Shown here in pieces: positions 23,272 through 33,712 of a stretch of 64,000 nt of DNA. A model generated the notes under the pieces. The model saw only the letters and a list, made by a program, of their open reading frames with translations. It was not told where the DNA came from and made no database searches. Both the position numbers and the translations under genes were made by a program. Within the stretch, counting starts at the first letter, position 1, and each line of letters begins with the position of its first letter. Origin of the DNA: Ectocarpus siliculosus. Lineage: Eukaryota; Sar; Phaeophyceae; Ectocarpales; Ectocarpaceae. The stretch spans positions 1,122,474 to 1,186,473 of the forward strand of contig FN649743.1 in assembly GCA_000310025.1 (NCBI GenBank), written 5' to 3'.

Positions 23272-23537
23272 TGTTAGTGCACTGCCGCCCTCAGCGGTCT
23301 GTGGTGTTGAGACTGGGGACTATGTTATCCCAGGAACAGCTGATAAAAAAGGACCATGTAGTGTATATATTCGTCACGCAAGCCCCTCAGGCAAGTGAGC
23401 TCGTGGGCTCTTTCTCTCTCCAGCACCAGGGGTCTTCTCCTACCCCCCATACACTTTCATGCCCATTCACGTACCCCCCATCAGGCGCATACAACGCATG
23501 CATGTAGATCGGACACACATCCAAAGTACCACAAACA
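23272..23537 (-). repeat. 5' LTR of copia-type element
   Basis: A 266-base copy of the same repeat, followed at 23538 by the acgtg target duplication. In element orientation it runs straight into the RNase H region with only a few bases between. Confidence 0.95.
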
Positions 23538-23542
23538 ACGTG

Positions 23543-24279
23543 TGAGCCGAATTTGATGCCGGACAAATCGTGGCCAAAAATCGGAGAGGGAATTCTCGGT
23601 CCCGCGCCTTTTCTTGGAATCAAGACGCGCGGACGTCGGTGGACGGCCGACCACGCTTGCTTCCAACAAGAGGGTCCAAAAGGCCACCTTCGTCCTCAAA
23701 GTATATGCATACAAGTATTTTGGCGGCTTACGCCGCCACGCCCAATGGAGCGAGTCCCAAGGTACATAGGGGCGGTCGTGTGTGGATCGTGGAAGGTTAA
23801 CTCGACGTTATGTGTCGTAGATGCCCGGATGGTGCGCATGTCTATAGCGTGATAACATGTAGACGATGGCATGTAAACATAGGGGTGAAGTGCAAGTGTA
23901 TTGTTGCAGAATCCAATGGCCACGCGCAGACACACGCTAATCCTAGATTGCGACACGCCGACGACACTCTGGCACGCAGACAAACTCGCCTCGCAAAAGG
24001 CAATCGACACGACAGTCCTATATGGCGACACGCAGCCTATAGTCTCGACCACCAATAAGCGACAACGACCGCACCCAATGATACGCGTACGACTAAGGAA
24101 GGGACGAACTCCCACGCGTCCGACGCAACAAAGGTCATTCACACAGCAGGCGTGTACCTACGGTAGCACGCAGGATACATGCACTTCGTTCATGGTGCCG
24201 ATTACGCGAAGGCGACACGCTTAGGTCCAAAGGAACGATAAACTCCCACGCGTCCTAAGCAACAAAGGACAGCAGGCGT
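23543..24279. other. Repeat-rich flank of the Helitron remnant
   Basis: A block containing actcccacgcgtcc and gcaacaaagg is present twice, about 24113 and about 24243, as an imperfect 130-base tandem. No gene is recognised. It may belong to the 3' side of the Helitron. Confidence 0.45.
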
Positions 24280-26215
24280 GTAACAACGCACGCTAGTGCG
24301 CAATTTGCAACTCCGACAAAACGATGGCTAGCTCGTAGCTCACGCGCAGAGGAAGCTGCAATCGTGAGAAAGCAATACCATTGCTGCCGACTTAAGTCTT
24401 GAAGCGAATGCGTGGGATGAGAACGAGCGTTGAGAGACCGTCTAGTAGTTCTACATGCACAATTCGTGTTTGAGTATCCACGAACGATAGCCTTCTGACC
24501 ATTGACCAAGCCCTGCTTGAAGTTTATAGGTGTCGTGTGATCATGACAATGCAGTTCAGTGTCAAATCCAATGCATGCATGAGGCGGTACACCAGAGGCG
24601 TCAGTAGCGTGGAGGTCAGCTGCGGCAACGAAACCCAAACCGTCGTCAGTCGCGTCAGGATCGACGGTGTCACAATTGTATGCTGTGAGAAGGTCTCCTG
24701 GAAGGATGTCAAGGACGTGTGCGTTAATGGTGTCTATGGTAGCGTTGGTTGACGAAAGGATGGCTCTAGCCTTGAACTCAGTCGGGTCGGCGTCGAGAAT
24801 GTCCGGATACACGAAATTGATCAATTCTTCAAAAGAGTCTGTGTTGTCAAGGACGAATCGGTCAGAGGCTATGTTTGGCATGCTATGAACGTATGCCAAT
24901 AGCACGGCATCGACGCCGTCGTCTGTTGTAACATGCGGTTGGGTACCAACACCGATATTTCGGACGAACGCCGCGTACGCTGCGTCCTCTCGATCGCGCT
25001 GCGATATAGTAAGACGCATACGTTGTACATGTTTCCAAAGCGGACTAGAAATGATGGACGCATTAATTGTTTCCGCGGGCCCGCCTTGTTTGACGACAGG
25101 CCCTATCTGGCGTAGATCACCGCTTAGCAAGATATTCTTTCCTCCCATGATCATGTTATTGCCCATAAGATCTTGGAGTGTAAGATTAAGAGCTTCGACA
25201 GAAAAACGATGGCTCATTGGGATTTCGTCCCAAACAATAAGGTCACACTTACGTAATACTTCATTCTGCTCGTTGCGACTCAGCGGAGATATTGCACGTT
25301 GCACCGCTGACATTCTTTTCATCCAGTGGTAGTTTGAACATGGAGTGCGCAGTCCACCCACCAGGTAGTTGGAGACCTGCGATGCCCGTACTGGCAACAC
25401 AAAGGGCTAATTTACTGAGTGATCGTAGGTGGGCGCATAGTACGCTCTCCGTGTGTGTCTTACCCGTCCCAGCAGGCGCGTCTATCATGAATACGTTAGA
25501 CGATCCTGATGACACGCTGTTAACCACGCTATCGTAAACATGACGTTGCTCGACGGTGAAGTTTGGGAGATGCTCGGCAACAAACATGCGCATTTGCTCC
25601 GGATTGAATATGTGCTTGAAACGCAAGTATTCTGTGTCTCGATGGATTACGGCAGGCAGTCCAACGACAACGTTCGTTCGTCCATGGTGCTGTAACCCGA
25701 GATCGATTTCGCGAAGGGCGGCGTTATCGGCATCCAGATCGGTCATGGACATGCGCCAATCTGATGTAAAGCCCTTATTGAAATGCTCCCAAAGAAGGTT
25801 GGCAGGGGCTCCGTCAAGAATGAGCGTAAAAAATAGCTGGCGCAACTGTCTACCCAGCAAGCGCCACGCAGCTTCAGCAGCTGAAATGTATCGCGCTGAA
25901 CGGCAGGCCTCTATTTCATCGCCGTCGCACAGGACCTTAGCCTTGATAAAGTCCGCGCCCTTGTTAATGTATTTGGAAATGTATTGAACTACTGCCGCTG
26001 CTGTACAGACGTCAAAACACATGTGGCAGTTGTTTTGGAAAGCAGCCAAATGTTGTACGGAGCGATCCACTGGTTGGTTTGTGGCGAAAGACTCCAGGAA
26101 ATTGCCATTACCTTTGTGCGCGAACACCCTAACAAGATCCGGACACCACCTAACGAACCTCATGCACCGCTCGTTGACCGAACCCCGATGGATTCCGAAA
26201 AAAGATATCATGCAG
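24280..26215 (-). pseudogene. Helitron Rep/helicase remnant
   Basis: In transcription order the sequence reads PVDRSVQHLAAFQNNCHMCFDV, QYISKYINKG and ARYISAAEAAWRLLG, the conserved linker after the Rep nuclease in Helitron proteins. A PIF1-family helicase follows: Walker A DAPAGTGKTHTES (about 25460-25500), ASTGIAGLQLPGG, Walker B CDLIVWDEIPMSH, GDLRQIGPV and the C-terminal FKQGLVNGQKAIVRG. A frameshift at about 25262-25280 divides the helicase into two frames. The HUH nuclease itself is absent; 5' of about 26215 the sequence changes abruptly to the duplicated GA-rich block. Helitrons move as rolling-circle elements, and this copy cannot. Confidence 0.9.
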
Positions 26216-26220
26216 TCGCA

Positions 26221-27481
26221 CACGTGCAAATAGGTATGTGCGACACACGTGTAAATAGGTATTATAGGTATTATTGGGTGTGACAGAGAGAGATAGAGAG
26301 AGACAGAAAAAGAAAAGAGATACAAAACAAAGGAGAGAGTGAGAAGGCAGGGAAAGACACACAGACACACAAAGAGACACAGACACAGACAAAGAAGGAA
26401 ACGGAAAAAAAATAGAAAAAAGTTGTACCGCCCATTCCGACTCTGATTCCGAGAGAGGAGAGAGCGAAAAAGCGCCGAAGAGAGAGAGAGACTGAGAGAC
26501 TGAGAGTGTCCCTCACGACGGGAAGGACGGCGAGACAACGAGGCCGGAAGAGAAAAAAGAAGGCAGAGACCAATGGAATGGTATTGGAGAAGACCGTAGA
26601 GCTCATCGGACCGAAGGAACTGCCCTCCGAGCGACAAAATTGCGAAAACTGCAAAATGCGAAATGCTGGCCTGTGAGCGCTCGAACGGTCGGGACTTCAC
26701 GCTGAAAGCAAGTGATTAAGCGTGGTGGCCTGAGAGCGCTCGAGAGAACGATCCCTGGCCCACAGAAAATGCTGCGATTCTAGGAAAAAGATAAACGAAA
26801 TAAAGATTCCGGAAAAAGATATTCATATAAGAAAAGATAAAGATATGCTATTCATATGAGAAAAGAGGCGCACACAAGTGCAAAATATGTGTGACACACG
26901 TGTAAAAATTATAGGTATTATTGTGTGTGTGACAGAGGGAGATAGAGAGAGACAGAAAGAGAGAGACAGGAAACAAATGAGAGAGGGAGAAGGCAGAGAA
27001 AGACACACAGACAGACACAGAGACGGAGAGAGAATCACAGATACAGACAGAGAGAGAAACGGGGAAAAAATAAATATACCTGGTACCATAATGATAAAGT
27101 TGTACCGCCCATTCGGACTCTGGTTCCGATTCTAATTCCGAGAGAGGAGAGAGAGAAAAAGCGCCGAAGAGAGAGAGAGAGAGAGCGTCTCTCACGACTC
27201 GACGGACGGCGAGACAGCGAGACCGGTAGAGAAAAAAGAAGGCAGAGACGAACGGAATGGCATTGGAGAGGACGATAGAGCACATCGGACCGAAGGAACT
27301 GCGCTCCGAGCGTCAAAATTGCGAAAACTGCAAAATGCGAAATGCTGGCCTGTCAGCGCTCGAACGGTCCGGACTGCAGTCTGAAACCAAGTGAATAAGC
27401 GTGGTGGCCTGAGAGCGCTCGAGAGAGCGTTTCCCGGCCGGGAGAAAATGCTGCGATTCTAGGAAAAAGATAAATGAAATA
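26221..27481. repeat. Duplicated 0.6-kb GA-rich block
   Basis: Two copies lie at 26221-26801 and 26873-27481. Both begin with a gtgcaaa, acacacgtgtaaa, tattataggtatt segment. Each then has several hundred bases of gagaga and gacaga purine tract, and ends with gctcgaacggtc, ctgagagcgctcgagag and gctgcgattctaggaaaaag. The opposite strand therefore has long Ser/Leu/Cys-rich reading frames that are artefacts of the tract. A shorter similar purine tract occurs at 34830-34960. Confidence 0.88.
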
Positions 27482-28775
27482 ACTGTTATTTACCAATGAT
27501 CAACTACATAGGTCTGACGGTGCCTGGGCGGCGGATTACTCGACGACTTGGGGGAGACGATATTGAAACATGAAAACGACGCAACTTCTTGTACCTCGTT
27601 CCCAGTCCCACACGGTGCGTGAAATACAAGTAAGGCTAGGAGCATGGAACAGGATATTCCCTGGGTGTCAAACGAAGTCGCAATACAAGAGTACTTAGCA
27701 CATGAACTTCGGGTAGACCAGTTCTGTAGACACGAATAATGAATGCAGAATCGACCACATGCAACAGCAGTGAGACAACAAAGAAGGCAATCAATCGCAT
27801 AAACTTTGAACATATGTTGAAAGGGAGGGAATGGTGACGTCACAACGAGATCCCAGAACACAGTCGTGGGAAGAAGTAATGGAATCATCTGCTTCAACGC
27901 AACCACCAAACACAAAAGCAAGAAACACAACCCTCTCCACGTTGAGCAAGTATACCGTCCTTCGCAGAGTTCGTGTGTTATGCATGGGTCATCGCATCAC
28001 GTGCAAGGTAGAGGTCGGGATGAAATGCGCTGAATGGTGTCTCTTAACTCATCCAAGTGCTTAATGTAGCCCGGGGGTAGCCCCCAGCTTCATCTGAAGC
28101 TCGTTTGCCTTGTGTTGCCGCTCTCGTGTCTGAGTACGCGAAAAAAATTGTGCGGAAAACCGCTGCTGTTTGGAAATGAAAAGTATCTTTGCGCGTCCGA
28201 ACACACACACGAAAATCTTAGTCGCGAGGCAGTGCAAGCACTGCCGGCATCGGAGACAAGGCGAACAGGAGAGTGGCCGCAGCACCTCGAACTCCACCCA
28301 CGGCGCTTACAACAAGTTGGGCACGTCTCTAAGGAAACCCGAAGGCGCGACCGAAACCTCTCACACTTGACAGCGTGTTTGAGGGAGTTCGCTGACGGGG
28401 ACGCCAGACTCCACGGAAACCTTGACAATCGTTGCAAGTCGTCAGCCATCCGGGACACAAGTACTTGGTGCGTACATCTTCCTGCTTCACGAACAAAACG
28501 TGGCATCGAAACGCATCTAAGAACCGCACCGCTGTCCCTCCTCGTGATGCCGGTTACGCCGAACAAAAACATGGGTTATAGTCTTGCATCGTCATAGTCG
28601 GGAGTCGTGTGTAGTGTTTGTCGCCGCAAACCTGCTGCTAAAAATACAATTTTGTATGCAGATACGGAGGGCTATCTGTCGACATCTGCATCCGGATCAT
28701 ACAGGTAACTCGTTAAATGATGGAGTAAAAGTCCCACTAAAATAAAACCCTTCACAAAAAAAAGCTAGAGCAGGT
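27482..28775. other. Intergenic, no gene recognised
   Basis: Reading frames of about 160 residues overlap on both strands at 28090-28597, but neither resembles a known family or shows clear splice context. The 3' UTR of the SIN1-like gene should lie at the right edge. Confidence 0.45.
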
Positions 28776-31611
28776 CTATCCTACGTCTTTCGAGCGAAAA
28801 ACCTCTCCAGGATCCAATGACGGAGGAACACGGTCTTTGATTTCCGCCAGGGTGATGTCCTCGCCAGTGTCCATATTTCGAAGCTTGACGGCCTCTTCCA
28901 TCCCAATTTCTCCAACCACTTTTTCTTTGTTGCTTGGGGGAGTGCGTAAAAGCTTCTCTACCTCAGCCGCATCCGCGCTTGCCGCGCTACCTCGCACGCC
29001 GCTATCTCTGAAGCGAACTAGGTCCCGTTGACCACTCTCGGATGCTGCACATGAGATTAGAGCGAGCAAACGCAGATGGTTAGAAATGCGAGACACTCTT
29101 AGACCTAGCTTAGTTTCAGCACGTTCACAAAGGCTGCATCAGACTCTCGGCTAGTTGCATCCGCCGAAATCAACCCAACCTATGTCAACCATTACCAAAA
29201 GCAACAGAGGTTGCAAAAGCACAGGAGTGACTCATGCATAACATGGGGGTTGGCGACAACGAACGAGTACCGTGACTACATCCAACTCCGTGATGATATA
29301 TCCCAAGCGAGAACACCAACATACCTATGGGGACACTCATGTGATGCGTGCCCTCTTGTCCAGGGGTTTGAAAGTCGACCTCGAGAGTCATACTCGCCCC
29401 TGCGCCTGGCGCCTCCATCGCGCCAGTACCCGTCAACGGCCCGTTGAGGCCTTTGTGCAACGCAATCGTGATGTGCAACATTGGCTCGATTTGCGCCTGA
29501 TGTATGTCGGCAAGGTTTGCACAGCATGAGGGCGTTCGCGACGGTGAGTTTAGGTGTCACGTGTTTGTTGTGCTCATGGAACACAGGTGAACAGCAAGCA
29601 GTGCCTATAGATAGCGGACTGTGACATGTTCATGTTCATCTCAAGTCAAGCACGCACCTGATGACAAAGAACGAACTGATCCACACCCACGTCGGTGATG
29701 ACAGCAGACGAATCGAGACCCGGGAAGTCCAAATCAGGGTCCCAGTCATCGTCTGCCATACGCAGTACATACTTGTCCGCACCCTTTCGGATGAATCGGA
29801 GAACAATATTGGGCGGTCAAGCGGTGTCAGAGAAACCACTCCTAATTTGTTTTGACTCCAATGCGTGCAAGGTGCGTGATTCCCAAGATGCAACAAGCAG
29901 AAGTCGGTACCAAGTAACGAACCGAATATCAGGTACAGCGCATTTGACTAGACCAAGGTACCAAGTCGCATTGTGTCGGCTCCCGTTTTGCGGGTAGAAA
30001 ATACGGGATGGATGCCGACAAATATAGAATCGGGGTGGCGAAAAAAGGGGTTACACCGTTGGGGGAACGAGCGGGTCAGCAAACAATCAAAGGTGGGGCA
30101 TTCCACTGTGTAAGATCAGAACCACGTTATACGTCGCCACATAATATGAATGAGAAGCGGTGGTATTTTTAGTAATGCGACAGAAGTCAAGTGCTTTCAA
30201 TTTCCATCGGTGACCTCGAAAAAGCTTGCATTCAGGAAACACTTTGTTCATCAAAGAAACGAGGGATGGGTAGCAGCCTCTCACCTGCGTTAACTCGCTT
30301 CCCAGATCACGCGACTTGCACTCGGATACCAAAGCCCTAATCAGCTGCTCAGCCTGATCATGACACGGAGAGCAGCATGATGGAAAGAATCATCGCAAAT
30401 ACGTCCCGACATCCAACACACAGGCCAACAAAGGAATGGGGAGCTCACACCTATACTTGTGGTGGGACCAGAATCCTTCAAACACTCGTTCGTTCATGTT
30501 TCTCAAACATTCAGCGGCCATCTCTTTCTGTTGGTAACCTTGCATCCTTGTGATGTTTGGACGTGACTTCGAATCTCGCTGCAAGTCACGAGAACTGCGA
30601 TATTTGAGTCATCTTGTGTCCAAACAAATGTGGACAGCCACTAACTCGTGAACACGCAACATTGGACCTCGAGGTCGACGAGGGAACGCAACGGCATAAT
30701 CTTTCTCACGACAAAGAAAAAAGGCAGCCACCGCACAAGGAAGGTGCAGAAAATCTTGCGTAGCCTACCTCCTACGTGCAACCCATCGTTTAGTCCAAAA
30801 ACACATGCCGGCGAAGGGGCAAAAAATTCGATGCCTGTTCACCTATGGTACATTGGTAGTTTTCATGTTGCTCTTTCCCACGCAGCTCACCGTACACCCC
30901 CCTGGACCATGATCAGTGCCATGGTCTACACGCGGATCCCCCATCAAGCTCTCTCCGTCGCTTAAAGTAATCGTATCGTCACGTTGTCGAGCCCCGGCAA
31001 GTAGTCCGCCAAGCCCGGACTGCGACGCGCCGATCTGTACAGCTGCGAGCCCGGCAGCAAGCAGCGAGCCCTGTTGCGTTTCTTCCGGAATCTGGGAAGT
31101 GAAACGGATTAAGATTGCGACCGCGCTTGCAGCACTGAGAAAATTGGCAAGAATGAGCAACTGCGACAATTTTCAAATGAAAGCCAGAAGGCACGACAAC
31201 CGGCACCCACAGAGTCAGCCGGGAGACCTAAGAATGGACAGCCACAGCTGCGCATCGCTTAAATGCACTTCACTGTAAAGACGAGCCCACCTCCGGAACA
31301 TCCTCTTTGACGATCAAGTCGGCCTTGCCAATGCCTTCTTGGGTGTCAGTCACCACTTCATCTGCAGCCTCCCCGTCAGATTCATATCTTGCAAGAGGTG
31401 AGTCTGAAACTGATGGGTCTGGAGGATTGTAAGCGTAGCCATCCCGCAACGTCTCTCCTTCGTACGACGACGAAGGTGTGGTGTCCATGAGCTCCGAAAC
31501 GAAGCGCTGTTCGCTTTGCGCAGCATCACTGTCCGCATCGCGAGACACCCCGACGCTGCGCCGACGCAGATCTGCGAATTTTATTCGCTCCCCGGTGCTG
31601 ACTTTCTTCAT
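28776..31611 (-). CDS. MAPKAP1: SIN1-like TORC2 subunit (CRIM domain), multi-exon
   Basis: Proposed exons on the minus strand: 31611-31291, 31091-30891, 30578-30451, about 30360-30285, 29783-29658, 29496-29325, 29044-28776. The identifying stretch joins AEQLIRALVSECKSR...SELTQ to GADKYVLRMADDDWDPDLDFPGLDSS and VGVDQFVLCHQ. SIN1 CRIM domains have the same pattern: an LI helix, then 20-odd residues, then a strand, xADDxxxDxDFPxLD and an xxFxL ending. As I recall the human protein, the spacing between the helix and the acidic motif is identical. SIN1 recruits substrates to TOR complex 2. The N-terminus is acidic and serine-rich (MKKVSTGERIKFADL start, ESDGEAADEV). Phase fails by one base between the third and fourth exons, so a splice site, a small exon or a base is wrong there. 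The first CRIM strands and a PH domain were not found. Confidence 0.68.
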
Positions 31612-33712
31612 CTTGAACAAGAAGGAAGCCCCGCGGATGGGCAGAAGTCCTGCTTCAAGCGGTGTACAATGCGCTACCCTTCTGGGAAAAACGAGCACAC
31701 GAGACGGAACGGATGCACAGCTTCGGACGCAGGCTATGGGCGTGTGCGTGTTGCTGGTAACATACTTGATCGCAACCCTGTCCAAGGCGAGGTTCTCTCG
31801 TCGGTTGGCACATCATTTTTGAACTCCGAGATAGGGTCATGCAAAAGATCACGCACGTGCTGCTCCCACCAGCTAAAGATATGAGCTTAACGAGAACAAC
31901 GGTACAAACCCTGGAGAGTCCCAACCGTCTCTTGTGCTGGAGTCTCGAACCTTTCATGGTGCACTTAAGCAGTAACGGTACTGGGACATACATAAGGGAA
32001 AAAATCTCGTGATGAGGCCATGTGGTTGTTGTGCCGATCGCTGTTCAGTACCGTACAAGTCATTCATGCTAATCCATTCGGCCGCCCAAACGGCTACTGC
32101 TGTAGCATGCCCGGTGTATTGTTCTGATCTGAAAAATAACAAATTCTCCCACACGGCAAGACTTGACCTGGACACCAAGACACCAAGACCCATGGAGGAC
32201 CAAAAACAAACGGCTCTCTGACACACGCCCCAAAAGTAGCCCGTTTAATGCGTTACGGGACACAACAGGGCCGAAACTACAGAGCGCAATAAGGGCCCAA
32301 TAGATGCGTGCGCCCGAAAGATTCGCAAACTGACGTCTTTTCATTGGTCAGTCGGTTAGCGCGGTCGATGCATGTAAGATTGATACACACATACACCGAG
32401 ACCTACCTCCGTCGGTCTACTACTCACCACGGCAACACCACAACGCCGACCTCGACCGGGGCCTAACTAAAATAAATCAGCGTTGTTGGCTCTAGTCAGA
32501 GGTTTACGATGCGCTCATATGCTTTGTCCTGGCACGAGCGACGCAACAGGTGGGCTAGACAACACAACTGCGGTTGTCAGGTTGTTATGGTGATGATGCA
32601 CCCGTCTTGTTTCGTCTCCCTGAATTTCAAAAGCCAATCATCCATACATATTACGCTGAACTTGCCGAACTTTTAGACGCACACTTCAGCCTCAGGGCAC
32701 AGCTAAATACATGTATGCATAAGTGGCACTCGAGTCGGGGGTCGGCCCTTCGAATACAACGAGAAATTGCGTCCAAAGCCAGCCTAGACCAGCAGGCCGG
32801 AACGGTAATGCCTGTGTCTTTTGATGAATGTTTCTACTACAAGTACCATGTTTGATATCACAAAACGCTTGGGCTGTAGTGCAATCCATCGTTTATAGAG
32901 ATTCCGGTAAATATCTACAACAAATATCTACAACAGATTATTTCGTCATCTGAGCTCCCGGTGCACGTGGAGAGAGGCGAGTGTTAGTTACGGTATGAGT
33001 TCCGCGACGAATACCTTCAAATGATGAAGGGCGTTACAGACATCGTGAAGATTAAGTCCTACTTCGTATCTTCTATGGCGGAGCAACGGCTACACCGCGT
33101 CATGCGTGAAGATGTGTGTGAAGAGAGATGTGGAGATCACGTGCTGACTCTCGGAGCAACGTGCGGAATATATAATTTTGATCACCATCTGGATTCAAGA
33201 GAGCAGGATTCAAAGAACGCATCGATAGTCTTGCAAAGGATGGGGCTTCACATGCAAAAAAGGTGGCATGGCTGTGGCTTTCGCGGTTTCGGTCACAGTA
33301 TAGGCGCGAATTTTGCCCGCGGTTGACAAGAACCGGCACGATGACTCCATCTTTACACACCTATCGGCGCACCTGCCCGAGCAAACACACACACACCTCC
33401 TTTGGCGTCAAGCCAACCGCAGGGTCCTTGGTGGTGTTTTCGACAGACAATGAGCCTTTTTCAGCGCGATAGGTCGTTGATGACTCGTTCGACCACCTCA
33501 AATTTCTTGCAGAGAGCTTCTCCGTCCCGTTCTCCCGCCGCCACGGCGGTCGTGCGTTGATGGGATGGGATGGACACTCCCGTAGGGCTGGCCGGGGGGC
33601 CGCAACATGAAAAATAAAAAATTGCACATGGTGCGTCTCGACAAGTCTGGCCATCATTTGCACCCCAACTCATCACCCTCTTCCACTGTCCAGCCTCACC
33701 ACGCGTGTGAGG
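31612..33712. other. Intergenic between SIN1-like gene and GPATCH1
   Basis: No gene is recognised. It contains a 43-base element at 32329-32371 shared with 47166-47208. It should also hold the upstream promoters of both flanking genes and possibly an upstream first exon of GPATCH1. Confidence 0.45.
32329..32371 (+). repeat. 43-base dispersed element, copy 1
   Basis: It runs from actgacgtctttt to gcggtcgatgc and matches the reverse complement of 47166-47208 with one difference. It includes tggtcagtcggttagc, which resembles a tRNA A box. Flanking sequence does not match. Confidence 0.8.

Larger units (their letters stand above)
21717..23537 (-). mobile_element. Ty1/copia-type LTR element, internal-deletion derivative
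   Basis: Two LTRs of 265 and 266 bases bound 1.3 kb of internal sequence. They start TG and end CA in element orientation, and a perfect 5-base duplication acgtg flanks the insertion (21712-21716 and 23538-23542). In element orientation only the last part of pol is present, directly next to the 5' LTR; gag, protease, integrase, reverse transcriptase and a recognisable primer-binding site are missing. A G-rich tract (about 21982-21990 on the plus strand, read in reverse) adjoins the 3' LTR and may be the polypurine tract. About 780 bases of A-rich sequence without genes lie between the pol stop and the 3' LTR. Confidence 0.93.

Noticed and set aside
26230-26700. N-terminal part of the 479-residue minus-strand frame
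   Set aside because: The first 160 residues are Leu/Ser/Cys runs from the GA tract; only the part below about 26215 is Helitron protein.
28090-28597. Overlapping 160-residue frames on both strands
   Set aside because: Neither matches a family, and mutual overlap on opposite strands suggests at most one is real; no splice or start context decides.
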